From Dietzia timorensis (GTDB taxonomy: Bacteria; Actinomycetota; Actinomycetes; Mycobacteriales; Mycobacteriaceae), in the NCBI RefSeq assembly GCF_001659785.1, contig NZ_CP015961.1, forward strand, positions 2,356,001-2,420,000: a stretch of DNA of 64,000 bases, given 5' to 3'. The position numbers and the translations under genes are program-made. Below, piece by piece: positions 16,970 to 25,750 of this stretch (position 1 is the stretch's first letter; each line of letters starts with the position of its first letter). The notes under the pieces were generated by a model. It was not told the origin of the DNA, did not search any database, and worked only from the letters and a program-made list of their open reading frames with translations.

Positions 16970-18517
16970 TTAAGCCACGCAGTTGTGAGCGAGTGCGCCC
17001 ACGGCTAGAAGCGCGAGCGCGGTGCCGCCGATCGCCGTGGCCGGCCCCTGAACGTCGGCCCCGATGCTTGCCAGTTGGGCATTGATCTCGGCGATGCGTC
17101 GAACACTGTCCTCGTTGTAGATGCCGAGGCGGTGCTGGATGTCGTCGTTGGACTGACTGAGGAAGCGGTCGATTTGTGCCTGTGCTTCTGCAACGCCCGG
17201 GAAGTTTGCCCCGGCTGCTGCGATCGGCCCGATGACGAGCAACGGCAATACGATCGCGGCACCGGTGAGGATGCACTGAGGGCTGAGCGTCACGCTTCCC
17301 GCGGAGCTTCCGCCCTCCGCACTGCCGAGGGACCCATTTGCCGAAGTGCTTCCGTCGGCGCTTGCAGAGTTCCCCACGCTGCCGAGTGAACCGGAGGTCG
17401 ACGATGTGCCGTCCCCGCTTCCGGAACCCGAGGACGAACCACCGTCCGAAAGGCTTCCGCCCAGACTGCCACCACCTAGGCTTCCCGAGCCGGAGCCAGG
17501 GGTTCCCGCGGTATTGCCGATGCGGATGGGAGCCACGTGCCGGTCGCAGAGATCGTCGCTACTGCTTACGTAATTCACCGCCGGATTGTCGTGAAGCCGG
17601 AACACGGCGGTGTAGTCGAAGCCATTGGTCCCATGGTCCAGGTCGGTGCCGATCCGGAACGGATCTCCGGTCTCGTGGGTCACCGAACACTTGGCATCAC
17701 CGTAAAGCCCGTTGATGTCAAAATCTTTCGAAGTGATGTAGGGACGTCCGTCCGCGGCGACGGAATCGTAGAGCCCGCTGGTCCTCGTAGCACGATATTC
17801 GAGGAGCGACTGACAGCCATCGTCGTAGCCGCCGGAGCCTCCGCCTTCGTCGAAACAGCGCCAAGCATTCTCGACGCGAACAGGAACATAGTAATCCGCA
17901 GGTACCTGCCCCTCCGGGAACGCGGACGTATCGACGTCCGCTTCGATCCGGAAGGTTGTGACACCACCGTGAGCCGCATCAAGCATGTAGTAGTGCAGCG
18001 GCGTAAACGGTCGCGTCGTCTTGAACAGCTCTTGTTCTGTGCCTTGGTCCTCGTACGTGAAGCCGGCCTCTCCCTCTTCGGACTCTTCGCCAGAAGGGAT
18101 GATCGCATGATCGCCGACAACAGCCTTGGTCTCTGAGATTCGCTCCGACCCCGAACCGTCGGCCTTGGGCATTCCGGTGTAGGTGAACGACACGTTGTCC
18201 GTGTACTTCTCGGGAAGTGAAACCAGGAAACCCCTAGAAGCCTGAATATGGTTGCTGGATTCGACCCCTCGAACGGATACGTCCCACGCAACGCGGACGG
18301 TGTCGCCATGCTTTACCGTCGGCGGCGTAAACAGAGTGGACGTGACTGGTGAGCCGTTGACGGCGATCGCCCGACCCGGCTCGACGTTGACCCCCGCGAG
18401 GTATTCAACGTTGTCTTCATAGGCTTGCGCCTGCGCAGCCGGTGGAGCTGCGATCGCAAGAGACGCGGCAATACAGACCGCCGAAAAACCGGCGGTCACC
18501 TTTGTGAACAGTGACAC
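16970..18517 (-). CDS. Large secreted protein with Gly/Ser linker and C-terminal hydrophobic anchor module
   Basis: A 515-residue exported protein; the start is GTG with AAGGGGG upstream. There is a signal peptide (core VCIAASLAIAAPPA, site AQAQA). Residues about 35-340 are a globular domain with paired Cys and a carbohydrate- or adhesin-like beta pattern that I do not recognise. Residues about 345-410 are a Ser/Gly-rich low-complexity linker. The last 100 residues contain a hydrophobic segment beginning at Cys415, a charged helical stretch (EAQAQIDRFLSQSNDDIQHR ...) and a final hydrophobic tail ending in a Cys pair partner (Cys513). From memory, similar two-segment tails occur on secreted corynebacterial proteins and may anchor them in the envelope; no LPXTG is present. 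Function unknown, probably a cell-surface protein. Confidence 0.75.
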   Translation of the reverse strand: MSLFTKVTAGFSAVCIAASLAIAAPPAAQAQAYEDNVEYLAGVNVEPGRAIAVNGSPVTSTLFTPPTVKHGDTVRVAWDVSVRGVESSNHIQASRGFLVSLPEKYTDNVSFTYTGMPKADGSGSERISETKAVVGDHAIIPSGEESEEGEAGFTYEDQGTEQELFKTTRPFTPLHYYMLDAAHGGVTTFRIEADVDTSAFPEGQVPADYYVPVRVENAWRCFDEGGGSGGYDDGCQSLLEYRATRTSGLYDSVAADGRPYITSKDFDINGLYGDAKCSVTHETGDPFRIGTDLDHGTNGFDYTAVFRLHDNPAVNYVSSSDDLCDRHVAPIRIGNTAGTPGSGSGSLGGGSLGGSLSDGGSSSGSGSGDGTSSTSGSLGSVGNSASADGSTSANGSLGSAEGGSSAGSVTLSPQCILTGAAIVLPLLVIGPIAAAGANFPGVAEAQAQIDRFLSQSNDDIQHRLGIYNEDSVRRIAEINAQLASIGADVQGPATAIGGTALALLAVGALAHNCVA

Positions 18518-18608
18518 TTATCCCCCTTGTTAACGGGCGACCCCCTCAGATACGCCCGATCACTACTGATCAGAATAAGCTTAAGTCACATTCAGGCAAC
18601 AACCGCAG

Positions 18609-18624
18609 AGTGACGCGTGTCACT
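18609..18624. promoter_or_regulatory. GlxR/CRP-type binding site upstream of the secreted protein gene
   Basis: AGTGACGCGTGTCACT contains GTGA-N6-TCAC, the core of the corynebacterial GlxR and E. coli CRP consensus, with symmetric 6-bp arms. It is centred about 100 bp upstream of the GTG at 18517, where cAMP-dependent control is plausible. Confidence 0.45.
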
Positions 18625-18789
18625 GGGGGTTAGCGACTACCCCCGCGCGCACCGGGGCGGCACTTTAGCAGCACCCCTCCCGAACCAAAGGGACCACGGA
18701 TCAAAGGTAAAACACCTGGCCCACACAGATGCCCCGCCCCGAGACAGCGACGTGCCCCGGCGAACATCTACTTCAACCTAAAAGGCGAA

Positions 18790-18918
18790 TTAGAAGACGA
18801 TAGGCAACACGGCGGCCGCAGCGGAAATGACGAGAAGGAAGATCACCGTCCACCAGAGTTCGCGAACCTTGGACACGAGGGCAGGGTCGTGCTCGAAACG
18901 ATCAACCTTTTTGGACAT
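18790..18918 (-). CDS. Small single-span membrane protein (42 aa)
   Basis: The reading frame encodes a 42-residue protein with a charged N-half (MSKKVDRFEHDPALVSKVRE) and one membrane segment (TVIFLLVISAAAAVLPIVF) at the very C-terminus, so the N-terminus is likely cytoplasmic. GAGG lies at proper distance before the ATG at 18918. It is divergent from the betT-type carrier; a role as an accessory or regulatory subunit of a transporter is possible but only a guess. No family is recognised. Confidence 0.6.
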   Translation of the reverse strand: MSKKVDRFEHDPALVSKVRELWWTVIFLLVISAAAAVLPIVF

Positions 18919-18954
18919 TTGAACCTCATTTGTAAAGCGGAAGTGTTGAAAGAC

Positions 18955-18982
18955 ACAGTACATCAATTCCGCGTGAACGCAA
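18955..18982 (-). promoter_or_regulatory. Candidate promoter of the 42-aa membrane protein gene
   Basis: On the minus strand, TTGCGT (18982-18977) and TACTGT (18960-18955) are 16 bp apart, with a TG before the -10. The start codon lies 37 nt further on. Confidence 0.35.
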
Positions 18983-19125
18983 TTGCAGACGATCCTTCGA
19001 TCCCAACAGCACAGATCGCGATCCGATCCACCCCGAGGACGACGCGGAAATCGCCGTATCCGGCACTTTTCGGGCCGCTTAAGGGCGTTCGCGATTAGCT
19101 TGTCGCAGCAACCAGAGCTATGGTT

Positions 19126-19141
19126 CTTAGGTCGATCTAAG
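19126..19141. promoter_or_regulatory. Near-perfect palindrome upstream of the choline carrier gene
   Basis: CTTAG-GTCGAT-CTAAG is symmetric except for one base pair. It lies 75 bp upstream of the betT start and is a possible operator, for example for a BetI/TetR-type repressor. No such regulator gene is in the window. Confidence 0.3.
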
Positions 19142-19216
19142 GGATGTCGTAGGCAATTCCCGCCTTTGAGCGCGCACGTCGGCATCCCCTTTCGCAGTCA
19201 CTTGAAAGGAGACCGG

Positions 19217-21451
19217 GTGCAAGAAAGTCCTGACCCCAGCGGCAACGAGAAGAGGCCCACTCAGCCAATCGAGCGGAGCAAATTCGGCGGCACCGACCAT
19301 GCCCACGACACGCGCCGACACAAGCGAGGTGAAGAACTTCTTCCCCCGGTCTCGAGCCGCGAACTCGGCGAGGCGCAGCGCGAGCTGGAGAAGGATTTTC
19401 AAGGTCGGCCGACGCGTAAGTCCCACGTCAACTGGCCTGTCTTCATCATCTCCTCAATCGTGATCCTAGCCTTCTCGCTGTGGGCGATTTTCAAGCCCGA
19501 TGCGGCATCGAACACCATGGCTGATGTCGTCGCATGGGGCTCGGCGAACCTCGGCTGGATCTTCGTGGTGACCACCACCGCCGTCATCCTGTTCGTCTTG
19601 TGGGTCGCGTTCTCCAAGGAGGGCCAGGTCCGGTTGGGACCTGATCACTCGAGACCGCAATACAAGCTCTTCACCTGGGTGGCGATGCTGTTTGCCGCCG
19701 GCGTGGGCATCGACATGCTGTTCTACTCGGTCACCGGGCCGATTTCGCAGTACTACAGCCCGCCGATGGAGGTCCCCGAGAGCCCGGCGGCCGCGCGCGA
19801 CGCCGTCATCTGGACCATGTTCCACTACGGCATCGCCGGCTGGAGCATGTACGCGCTGCTCGGCATGGCGATGGGCTACTTCGCCTACCGCTGGGGCATG
19901 CCGCTGTCGATTCGCGCCGCCCTGTACCCCTTGATCGGTAAGCGCATCAAGGGTGCGCCCGGCGACGTCATCGACATCTTCGCCCTCGTCGGCACGGTGA
20001 TGGGCGTGGCCACCTCGATGGGCATCGGCGTGGTGCTGCTCGCGATCGGCTTCGCGACGTTGTTCGGCCTCGAGGCCGGACTCGCCCTGCAGATCGGGCT
20101 CGTTCTCGTCGCGGTGCTCGTGACGATCGCCGCGACCTCCTCCGGCGTGGACAAGGGCGTGCGCATCATTTCCGAGCTCAACCTGTGGGCGGCCGCCGCG
20201 CTGGTGCTGTACATCGTCGTCACCGGCAAGACGTCTTTCCTCCTGCATGCGCTGGTGGAGAATGTCGGCGAGTTCGTGTGGACGCTGCCCGAGCGGCACC
20301 TACAAACCATGGCCTACGAGCAAGACGGCTCCGAGTGGATGGCGTCGTGGACGCTGTTCTTCTGGGCATTTTGGCTCGCGTGGGGCCCGTTCGTCGGGGT
20401 GTTCCTAGCACGGATCTCCCGCGGCCGCACAATCCGCGAATTCGTCATCGCCGCGATCACCGTGCCCGTTCTCTGCGACATCGTCATCATCTCCGTGTTC
20501 GGCAACAGCGGCCTCGCCGAGGTCTTCGCCGGCAACACCGAGTTCGCCGAGCTCGCTCAGGACTCGCCCGAGCAGGGCTTCTATTCGCTGCTCGAGATGT
20601 TCCCCGGCTCGACGTTCCTCATCGCCCTGGCGACTTTCTCCGGCCTGCTTTTCTACCTGACGTCGGCCAATTCTGGCGCCATGGTGATGTCGAACTTCTC
20701 CTCGTTTATCCCCGACCCGGCGGAGGACGGCGCGAAGTGGCTACGCGTGTTCTGGTCCCTACTCACCGCGGTGCTCACCATCGCGATGCTCATCGCCGGT
20801 GGTGTGACCACGATGGAATACGCGACGCTCATCTTCGCCCTCCCGGTGACGGTGATCGCGTGGCTCGTGATGGCCTCGTTCCTCAAGGCTCTACGAATGG
20901 AGAGGGCCGAGCGCGAGGGCCGGAATAAATACCGTCGCAGCCAGGCTGCGGGCGGCGGCTACGCTCCCGAAAGATCCTGGCGCCAGAGGGTGTCCGGTTT
21001 GCGCTCGTACCCGTCCAAGAAGAGCGTGACGTCGTACATCGAACGCACCGTGGTGCCTGCACTCACCGACGTCACGAACGAATTTCGCGAGCAGGGTTAC
21101 GCAGCGGAATTGTCGTATGTTCCGGACACGGACAGCGGGGTCGAACGACCGACCTTCACCGTGCACGTATCCGGCGAGCGTAACTTCCTCTACCAGGTGG
21201 TCGCGGTGTCGACGCCGATCCCGACGTTTGGCGGCCGCACGCCCACCGACGAGACGAACACCTATTTCCGTCTCGAGGTGTTCACCCACACCGGTTCCGA
21301 GGGGTACAACCTCATGGGCATCACCAAGCAACAGCTCATCGACGACGTGCTCGACCGCTACGAGGCCCACCTGATGTTCCTCGGGCATTCGAGCGACGCC
21401 GACGCCTCGAGCTTTGTGACGCCTGCGGTCGACCCCGACACAACGACCTAG
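19217..21451 (+). CDS. betT: BCCT-family choline/betaine transporter, BetT type
   Basis: A 744-residue carrier with 12 expected membrane helices. The GTG at 19217 is chosen because AAGGAG precedes it by 5 nt; the long frame from 18983 is not credible. The family signature in helix 8 is clear (FWLAWGPFVGVFLARISRGR). In the Gly-rich helix 3 motif this protein reads AAGVGIDMLFYSV, with Asp where sodium-coupled BCCT carriers have Gly; this matches E. coli BetT, a proton-coupled choline carrier. As in BetT, there is a long cytoplasmic C-terminal domain (about 190 residues) ending in a mixed alpha/beta region. It would supply choline for betaine synthesis under salt stress. A strong terminator follows. 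Confidence 0.88.
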   Translation: MQESPDPSGNEKRPTQPIERSKFGGTDHAHDTRRHKRGEELLPPVSSRELGEAQRELEKDFQGRPTRKSHVNWPVFIISSIVILAFSLWAIFKPDAASNTMADVVAWGSANLGWIFVVTTTAVILFVLWVAFSKEGQVRLGPDHSRPQYKLFTWVAMLFAAGVGIDMLFYSVTGPISQYYSPPMEVPESPAAARDAVIWTMFHYGIAGWSMYALLGMAMGYFAYRWGMPLSIRAALYPLIGKRIKGAPGDVIDIFALVGTVMGVATSMGIGVVLLAIGFATLFGLEAGLALQIGLVLVAVLVTIAATSSGVDKGVRIISELNLWAAAALVLYIVVTGKTSFLLHALVENVGEFVWTLPERHLQTMAYEQDGSEWMASWTLFFWAFWLAWGPFVGVFLARISRGRTIREFVIAAITVPVLCDIVIISVFGNSGLAEVFAGNTEFAELAQDSPEQGFYSLLEMFPGSTFLIALATFSGLLFYLTSANSGAMVMSNFSSFIPDPAEDGAKWLRVFWSLLTAVLTIAMLIAGGVTTMEYATLIFALPVTVIAWLVMASFLKALRMERAEREGRNKYRRSQAAGGGYAPERSWRQRVSGLRSYPSKKSVTSYIERTVVPALTDVTNEFREQGYAAELSYVPDTDSGVERPTFTVHVSGERNFLYQVVAVSTPIPTFGGRTPTDETNTYFRLEVFTHTGSEGYNLMGITKQQLIDDVLDRYEAHLMFLGHSSDADASSFVTPAVDPDTTT

Positions 21452-21493
21452 GTTCCGGGGTTCTGTCGACGCATTCCGTCGGCAACACGCGAA

Positions 21494-21526
21494 GGGAGCA
21501 GGCCTGAAAGGCCTGCTCCCTTTTTT
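21494..21526 (+). terminator. Strong intrinsic terminator after betT
   Basis: GGGAGCAGGCC (21494-21504) and GGCCTGCTCCC (21510-21520) form a perfect 11-bp stem with loop TGAAA and are followed by TTTTTT. It probably also limits transcription of the convergent 53-aa gene. Confidence 0.93.
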
Positions 21527-21542
21527 GCGCCGTGCCGGAGTA

Positions 21543-21704
21543 CTAGGAGATTCCCCAGTAGAGGGAGCCGATCCCCTGGCGCAGAACGAAGCCGCCGAGG
21601 ATGGCGCCGACGACCATCGCGCCGATTCCCTTGTACAACGGATCGACGGCGGGCAATCCGGGAACATCCGGGATTCCCTGACCGATTTGTACTGAGAGGT
21701 CCAT
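21543..21704 (-). CDS. 53-aa hydrophobic peptide, possible PorH/PorA-like envelope protein
   Basis: ATG at 21704 preceded by AAAGG gives 53 residues: an MDLSVQIGQG start, a Pro-rich stretch (IPDVPGLPAVDP), a glycine-rich hydrophobic segment (GAMVVGAILGGFVL) and a short tail ending SLYWGIS. There is no signal peptide. Size, lack of signal and the MDLS start recall the small pore-forming PorH/PorA proteins of corynebacteria, but the similarity is too short to be sure. An alternative is a small inner-membrane protein. The gene is convergent with betT and has an AT-rich upstream region that suggests strong expression. Confidence 0.6.
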   Translation of the reverse strand: MDLSVQIGQGIPDVPGLPAVDPLYKGIGAMVVGAILGGFVLRQGIGSLYWGIS

Positions 21705-22034
21705 GAGCGTCGCCTTTCGAAGAGGGAGAGATTAACTGTGATCCTATACAGAGTTTCTGCACTTATAAACGCTTTTTAGGCGCTGTAATTTATCCCGATT
21801 GATTCGGGAATTAAACATGAGTATTTAATTATTCTCTTCGCTAAATGCGTCCGAGCGGGCGTGGAAACGAACCCCGCAGCGACACTCGTAGCGCCGCTTG
21901 GACCCTCGTTATCGCGGCTGCCGGGAGGCTCGCTCGCGCTCTCGCCGAAGCGCCTCGGTGTGGGTTAGCCGGGATTCACACGGGAACACAGGCAGCTACC
22001 CCGCGCCGTCAATTCGGGGCTACCGTTACTCGGT
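21705..22034. other. Intergenic region with AT-rich block
   Basis: No gene is supported here. The left part (about 21720-21845) is unusually AT-rich for this genome and, on the minus strand, offers TATAGG as a possible -10 for the 53-aa gene. The right part is GC-rich leader of the EamA gene; frames in it are shadows. Confidence 0.5.
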
Positions 22035-22961
22035 ATGAAGCTCTCGCCGACGCTCGCCGTAGCCACCGCGATCTCCTTCGCGCTCGGCTTCCCCTTCGGC
22101 ACGCTCGCCGTTCCCGCGTCGACGCCCGCGACAGTGATGCTGGTGCGATTCACTGTCTCCGCCGTCATTATCGGGGCCATCGCCGCGGCGATGAAGCTCC
22201 CCTGGCCGCGCGGATGGCAGATGTACCACGCGGCGATCGTCGGGATCGTGAGCCAGGGATTCCAGTTCCTTGGCGTGTACATCGCTCTCGATCATGGGGT
22301 GCCGCCGGCGATCGCCGCGCTTATCGTCGCGATGAACCCGGTACTCACCGCGGTCGTCGCGACGAAGATCCTCGGCGAGGCGCTGAGCTCGCGGCGGGTA
22401 CTGGCACTGGGGATCGGTATCGCCGCGATTTTCTGCGCATTCGCCGAGCGGTTGTTCGGGGTGGGCGCCGTCCCGATCGCCGCGCTGTGGGCGATCGTCG
22501 GGCTCGCCGGGATTTCATTGGGCGGGATCTACCAGCAGCGCTACCTGCATTCCGGACATTCGATGACGAACTATTCGATCGGTGTCGCCGCGGCACTCGT
22601 ACCGGCCGGCGCGCTCGCGCTGTTCACGGGTGTCGAGGTGAGCGATTGGCACACCTTCGGGATCAATACCGCGCTCATCGTGCTGTTCAACGGGCTCATC
22701 TCGTCGGTGCTGTACATGATGTGCATCAAGCAGGGCGGGGCTGCGGCGACATCGATGCTGTTCGGCGTTATCCCATCGATCGCGGCGGTCGCGTCGTGGA
22801 TCATGCTCGGCCAGCGGTTGGATGTGGGCATCGTGGCCGGTCTCGTACTCGGCGCCCTGTCCTGCTACCTCGGGTATACGCAGTCGAGGCGGAAACGGGC
22901 GTCCGCCGTCACGGGCGAAAAGCCGGTGCCGCCGGAGAACGACGCCGTAAAAGACGGATAG
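22035..22961 (+). CDS. EamA-family (drug/metabolite transporter superfamily) exporter
   Basis: A 308-residue membrane protein with two EamA repeats, about ten helices in all. The hallmark ends of each repeat are visible (AALIVAMNPVLTAVVATKILGEAL and ATSMLFGVIPSIAAVASWIMLGQRL). Such proteins export metabolites or amino acids; the substrate here is unknown. The N-terminus is in the membrane from residue 8, and the C-terminal 25 residues are a polar tail. It is a single gene upstream of glmU, with no obvious Shine-Dalgarno site. Confidence 0.88.
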   Translation: MKLSPTLAVATAISFALGFPFGTLAVPASTPATVMLVRFTVSAVIIGAIAAAMKLPWPRGWQMYHAAIVGIVSQGFQFLGVYIALDHGVPPAIAALIVAMNPVLTAVVATKILGEALSSRRVLALGIGIAAIFCAFAERLFGVGAVPIAALWAIVGLAGISLGGIYQQRYLHSGHSMTNYSIGVAAALVPAGALALFTGVEVSDWHTFGINTALIVLFNGLISSVLYMMCIKQGGAAATSMLFGVIPSIAAVASWIMLGQRLDVGIVAGLVLGALSCYLGYTQSRRKRASAVTGEKPVPPENDAVKDG

Positions 22962-23155
22962 GACCGCAGGCGGGCTCGGTGGGAGGCGGGTGTTGGCAAA
23001 AGCACCGCGATTCCCTGTCACAATGAAGCAAAATCCGGCCAGGGCGGCGCGAGTGGACCATTTGCCTCGCCCTGGGTCGTATTGTCGAAGGGCACGGTTT
23101 TGAGCTTTTCGTTCCCTCACCACTCACCCTCGCCACGTCAGGAGGCATCACGACC

Positions 23156-24664
23156 TTGACTTCTCCCGCGTCGTCCACCCCCTCGCCCACCTCTGCAAGA
23201 GGTGACGGAACCGCCGTCATCGTCCTCGCCGCAGGCGCGGGCACGAGGATGAAGAGCGCGATTCCGAAAATGCTGCACCCCGTCGGCGGGCGAACCATGC
23301 TTGCCCACGCGATGCACGCCGCGGCAGGAACCGGGGCCGGGCGGATCGTCGTCGTCGTCGGGCATCAGCGCGAGAAGGTCGAACCTGCCGCCCTCGCCGA
23401 GGCCGATGCGCTGGGAATCCCCGTGGAGACCGCGGTCCAGGTGGAGCAGAACGGCACCGGTGATGCGGTGCGCGCGGGCCTCGATGCGCTGCCCGAGGAC
23501 TTCCATGGCGACATCGTGGTGACCACGTCCGACGTTCCGCTGCTCGACGCGCACACCTTGGCGAACCTGATCGAGGTGCACAGCGAGGAGCCCCCGGCCG
23601 CCGTGACGGTCCTGTCTTCCACCGCCGACGACCCGACCGGGTACGGCCGGATCGTGCGGGATGACGACGGCGGGGTGCAGCGCATCGTGGAGCACAAGGA
23701 TGCGACCGAGCTCGAACGACAGATCGACGAAGTGAATTCCGGTGTGTACGCGTTCTCCGCGGACTTGTTGCGCACCGCGCTCGGCCAGCTGACGATGAAC
23801 AATTCACAGGGCGAGCTCTACCTCACCGATGTCATCGAGATCGCCCGCGAATCCGGCCGGCTCGTGCGCGGACACCGCGCCCAGGATGCGGCCGTCGTCG
23901 CCGGGGTCAACGACCGCGTGCAGCTCTCCGCGCTCGGTGCCGAACTCAACCGGCGGGTGTGCGAGAAGTGGATGAGGGCGGGCGCGACCATCGTCGACCC
24001 GAGCTCCACGTGGATCGACGTCACATGTGAGCTGACCGGGCAGGACGTGACCGTGCTCCCCGGCGTGCAGCTGCACGGCACCACCTCGGTCGCGGGAGAC
24101 GCGGTGATCGGCCCGGATTCGACCCTGCGGGACACCTCCGTTGGAGAGGGCGCGGTCGTCGAGCGCACGCACGCGCACGAGGCCGCTATCGGCCCCGGCG
24201 CCCACGTCGGTCCATTCGCCTACCTGCGGCCGGAGGCCGAGCTCGGCGAGGGGGCGAAGGTCGGCACGTTCGTCGAGATCAAGAAATCGCAGATCGGCAA
24301 CGGTTCGAAGGTGCCGCACCTCACCTACGTCGGCGACGCCACGATCGGTGAGAATTCCAACATCGGTGCCTCGAGCGTGTTCGTCAATTATGACGGCGTG
24401 AGCAAGCACCGTACCGTGATCGGAAGTCACGTTCGCACGGGCTCGGACACGATGTTCATCGCGCCCGTGCAGGTGGGTGACGGCGCCTATTCGGGCGCCG
24501 GTACGGTAATCAAGGATGATGTTCCTCCGGGGGCCCTCGCGGTGTCCGGCGGCAAGCAACGCAACATCGAGGGCTGGGTCACGGCGCGCCGAGCAGGGAC
24601 GCCGGCGGCCGAGGCTGCCGAAAAAGCACAAAGAGATTCCGACAAGGACGGTTCGGGCCAGTGA
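23156..24664 (+). CDS. glmU: Bifunctional N-acetylglucosamine-1-phosphate uridyltransferase / glucosamine-1-phosphate acetyltransferase GlmU
   Basis: A 502-residue enzyme making UDP-GlcNAc for peptidoglycan and arabinogalactan. The N-terminal uridyltransferase shows LAAGAGTRMKS with the catalytic Arg and Lys; the C-terminal left-handed beta-helix has hexapeptide repeats (IGPGAHVGPFAYLRP, GTFVEIKKSQIG) and the acetyltransferase His/Asn region (HLTYVGDATIG). It starts with TTG, with AGGAGG 10 nt upstream. The stop overlaps prs (GTGA). The extra C-terminal tail relative to E. coli (456 aa) is usual in actinobacteria. Confidence 0.97.
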   Translation: MTSPASSTPSPTSARGDGTAVIVLAAGAGTRMKSAIPKMLHPVGGRTMLAHAMHAAAGTGAGRIVVVVGHQREKVEPAALAEADALGIPVETAVQVEQNGTGDAVRAGLDALPEDFHGDIVVTTSDVPLLDAHTLANLIEVHSEEPPAAVTVLSSTADDPTGYGRIVRDDDGGVQRIVEHKDATELERQIDEVNSGVYAFSADLLRTALGQLTMNNSQGELYLTDVIEIARESGRLVRGHRAQDAAVVAGVNDRVQLSALGAELNRRVCEKWMRAGATIVDPSSTWIDVTCELTGQDVTVLPGVQLHGTTSVAGDAVIGPDSTLRDTSVGEGAVVERTHAHEAAIGPGAHVGPFAYLRPEAELGEGAKVGTFVEIKKSQIGNGSKVPHLTYVGDATIGENSNIGASSVFVNYDGVSKHRTVIGSHVRTGSDTMFIAPVQVGDGAYSGAGTVIKDDVPPGALAVSGGKQRNIEGWVTARRAGTPAAEAAEKAQRDSDKDGSGQ

Positions 24665-25638
24665 GTGATTGGATCGACAACCAAAAGAACCTGATGCTTT
24701 TCTCCGGGCGTGCGCACCCGGAGCTGGCACAGGAAGTGTCTGCGGCGCTCGGCGTCGAGGTCACGCCGCAGACCGCGAGGGACTTCGCCAACGGCGAGAT
24801 CTTCGTTCGCTTCGAGCAGTCGGTGCGCGGCTGCGACGCGTTCGTGCTGCAGAGCCACCCGGCGCCGCTGAACAAGTGGCTCATGGAGCAGCTGATCATG
24901 ATCGATGCGCTCAAGCGCGGTTCCGCGAAGCGGATCACGGCGGTGCTCCCCTTCTACCCGTATGCCCGCCAGGACAAGAAGCATCGCGGTCGCGAGCCGA
25001 TTTCGGCCCGCCTCATCGCCGATCTGCTCAAGACGGCAGGCGCCGACCGCATCATCACGGTCGACCTGCACACCGACCAGATCCAGGGCTACTTCGACGG
25101 CCCGGTCGACCACATGCACGCACAGGGCCAGCTCGCCGACTACGTTCGCGAGAACTACGGAACCGAGAACACGTGTGTGGTCTCCCCCGACGCCGGCCGC
25201 GTCAAGGTCGCCGAGAAGTGGGCGGACGCGCTCGACGGCTCCCCGCTCGCGTTCGTGCACAAGACCCGCGATCCCAACGTCCCGAACCAGGTCAAGTCCA
25301 ATCGCGTGGTCGGTGATGTCGAGGGCATGACCTGTGTGCTCATCGACGACATGATCGACACCGGCGGCACCATCGCCGGCGCGGTGCAGGTCCTCAAGGC
25401 TGCTGGCGCAAAGGACGTCATCATCGCGACCACGCACGGCGTGTTCTCCGATCCGGCCGCCGAGCGCCTCGCCAACTGCGGCGCGCGCGAGGTCATCGCG
25501 ACGAACACCCTGCCGATCCCGCCGGAGAAGCAGTTCGACAACCTCACCGTCCTCTCGATCGCGCCGCTGCTCGCGCGCACGATTCGCGAGGTGTTCCTCA
25601 ACGGTTCGGTGACCTCGCTGTTCAACGGCTCGGCGTAG
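24661..25638 (+). CDS. prs: Ribose-phosphate pyrophosphokinase
   Basis: A 325-residue class I PRPP synthetase that makes PRPP from ribose 5-phosphate and ATP for nucleotides, His, Trp and, in this order, arabinan precursors. The ATP-binding region (VLPFYPYARQDKKHRGREPISA), the metal site VDLHTDQIQGYF and the ribose-phosphate loop VLIDDMIDTGGTI are all present. The GTG start overlaps the glmU stop by 4 nt. The pair glmU-prs is conserved in mycobacteria and corynebacteria. An intrinsic terminator follows. Confidence 0.98.
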   Translation: MSDWIDNQKNLMLFSGRAHPELAQEVSAALGVEVTPQTARDFANGEIFVRFEQSVRGCDAFVLQSHPAPLNKWLMEQLIMIDALKRGSAKRITAVLPFYPYARQDKKHRGREPISARLIADLLKTAGADRIITVDLHTDQIQGYFDGPVDHMHAQGQLADYVRENYGTENTCVVSPDAGRVKVAEKWADALDGSPLAFVHKTRDPNVPNQVKSNRVVGDVEGMTCVLIDDMIDTGGTIAGAVQVLKAAGAKDVIIATTHGVFSDPAAERLANCGAREVIATNTLPIPPEKQFDNLTVLSIAPLLARTIREVFLNGSVTSLFNGSA

Positions 25639-25660
25639 CCCGAACTTTTCACTGCTCGCG

Positions 25661-25694
25661 AAGGGCGCCCGGGGAACTTGCCCCGGGCGCCCTT
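25661..25694 (+). terminator. Intrinsic terminator after prs
   Basis: A perfect 14-bp stem, AAGGGCGCCCGGGG with CCCCGGGCGCCCTT, and loop AACTTG, followed by the T/C-rich CTTCTCTC. Confidence 0.9.
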
Positions 25695-25750
25695 CTTCTC
25701 TCCCACGGACTATCCTCGGGTCCGAATGCACCGCGCCGAAAGGACCCGCC

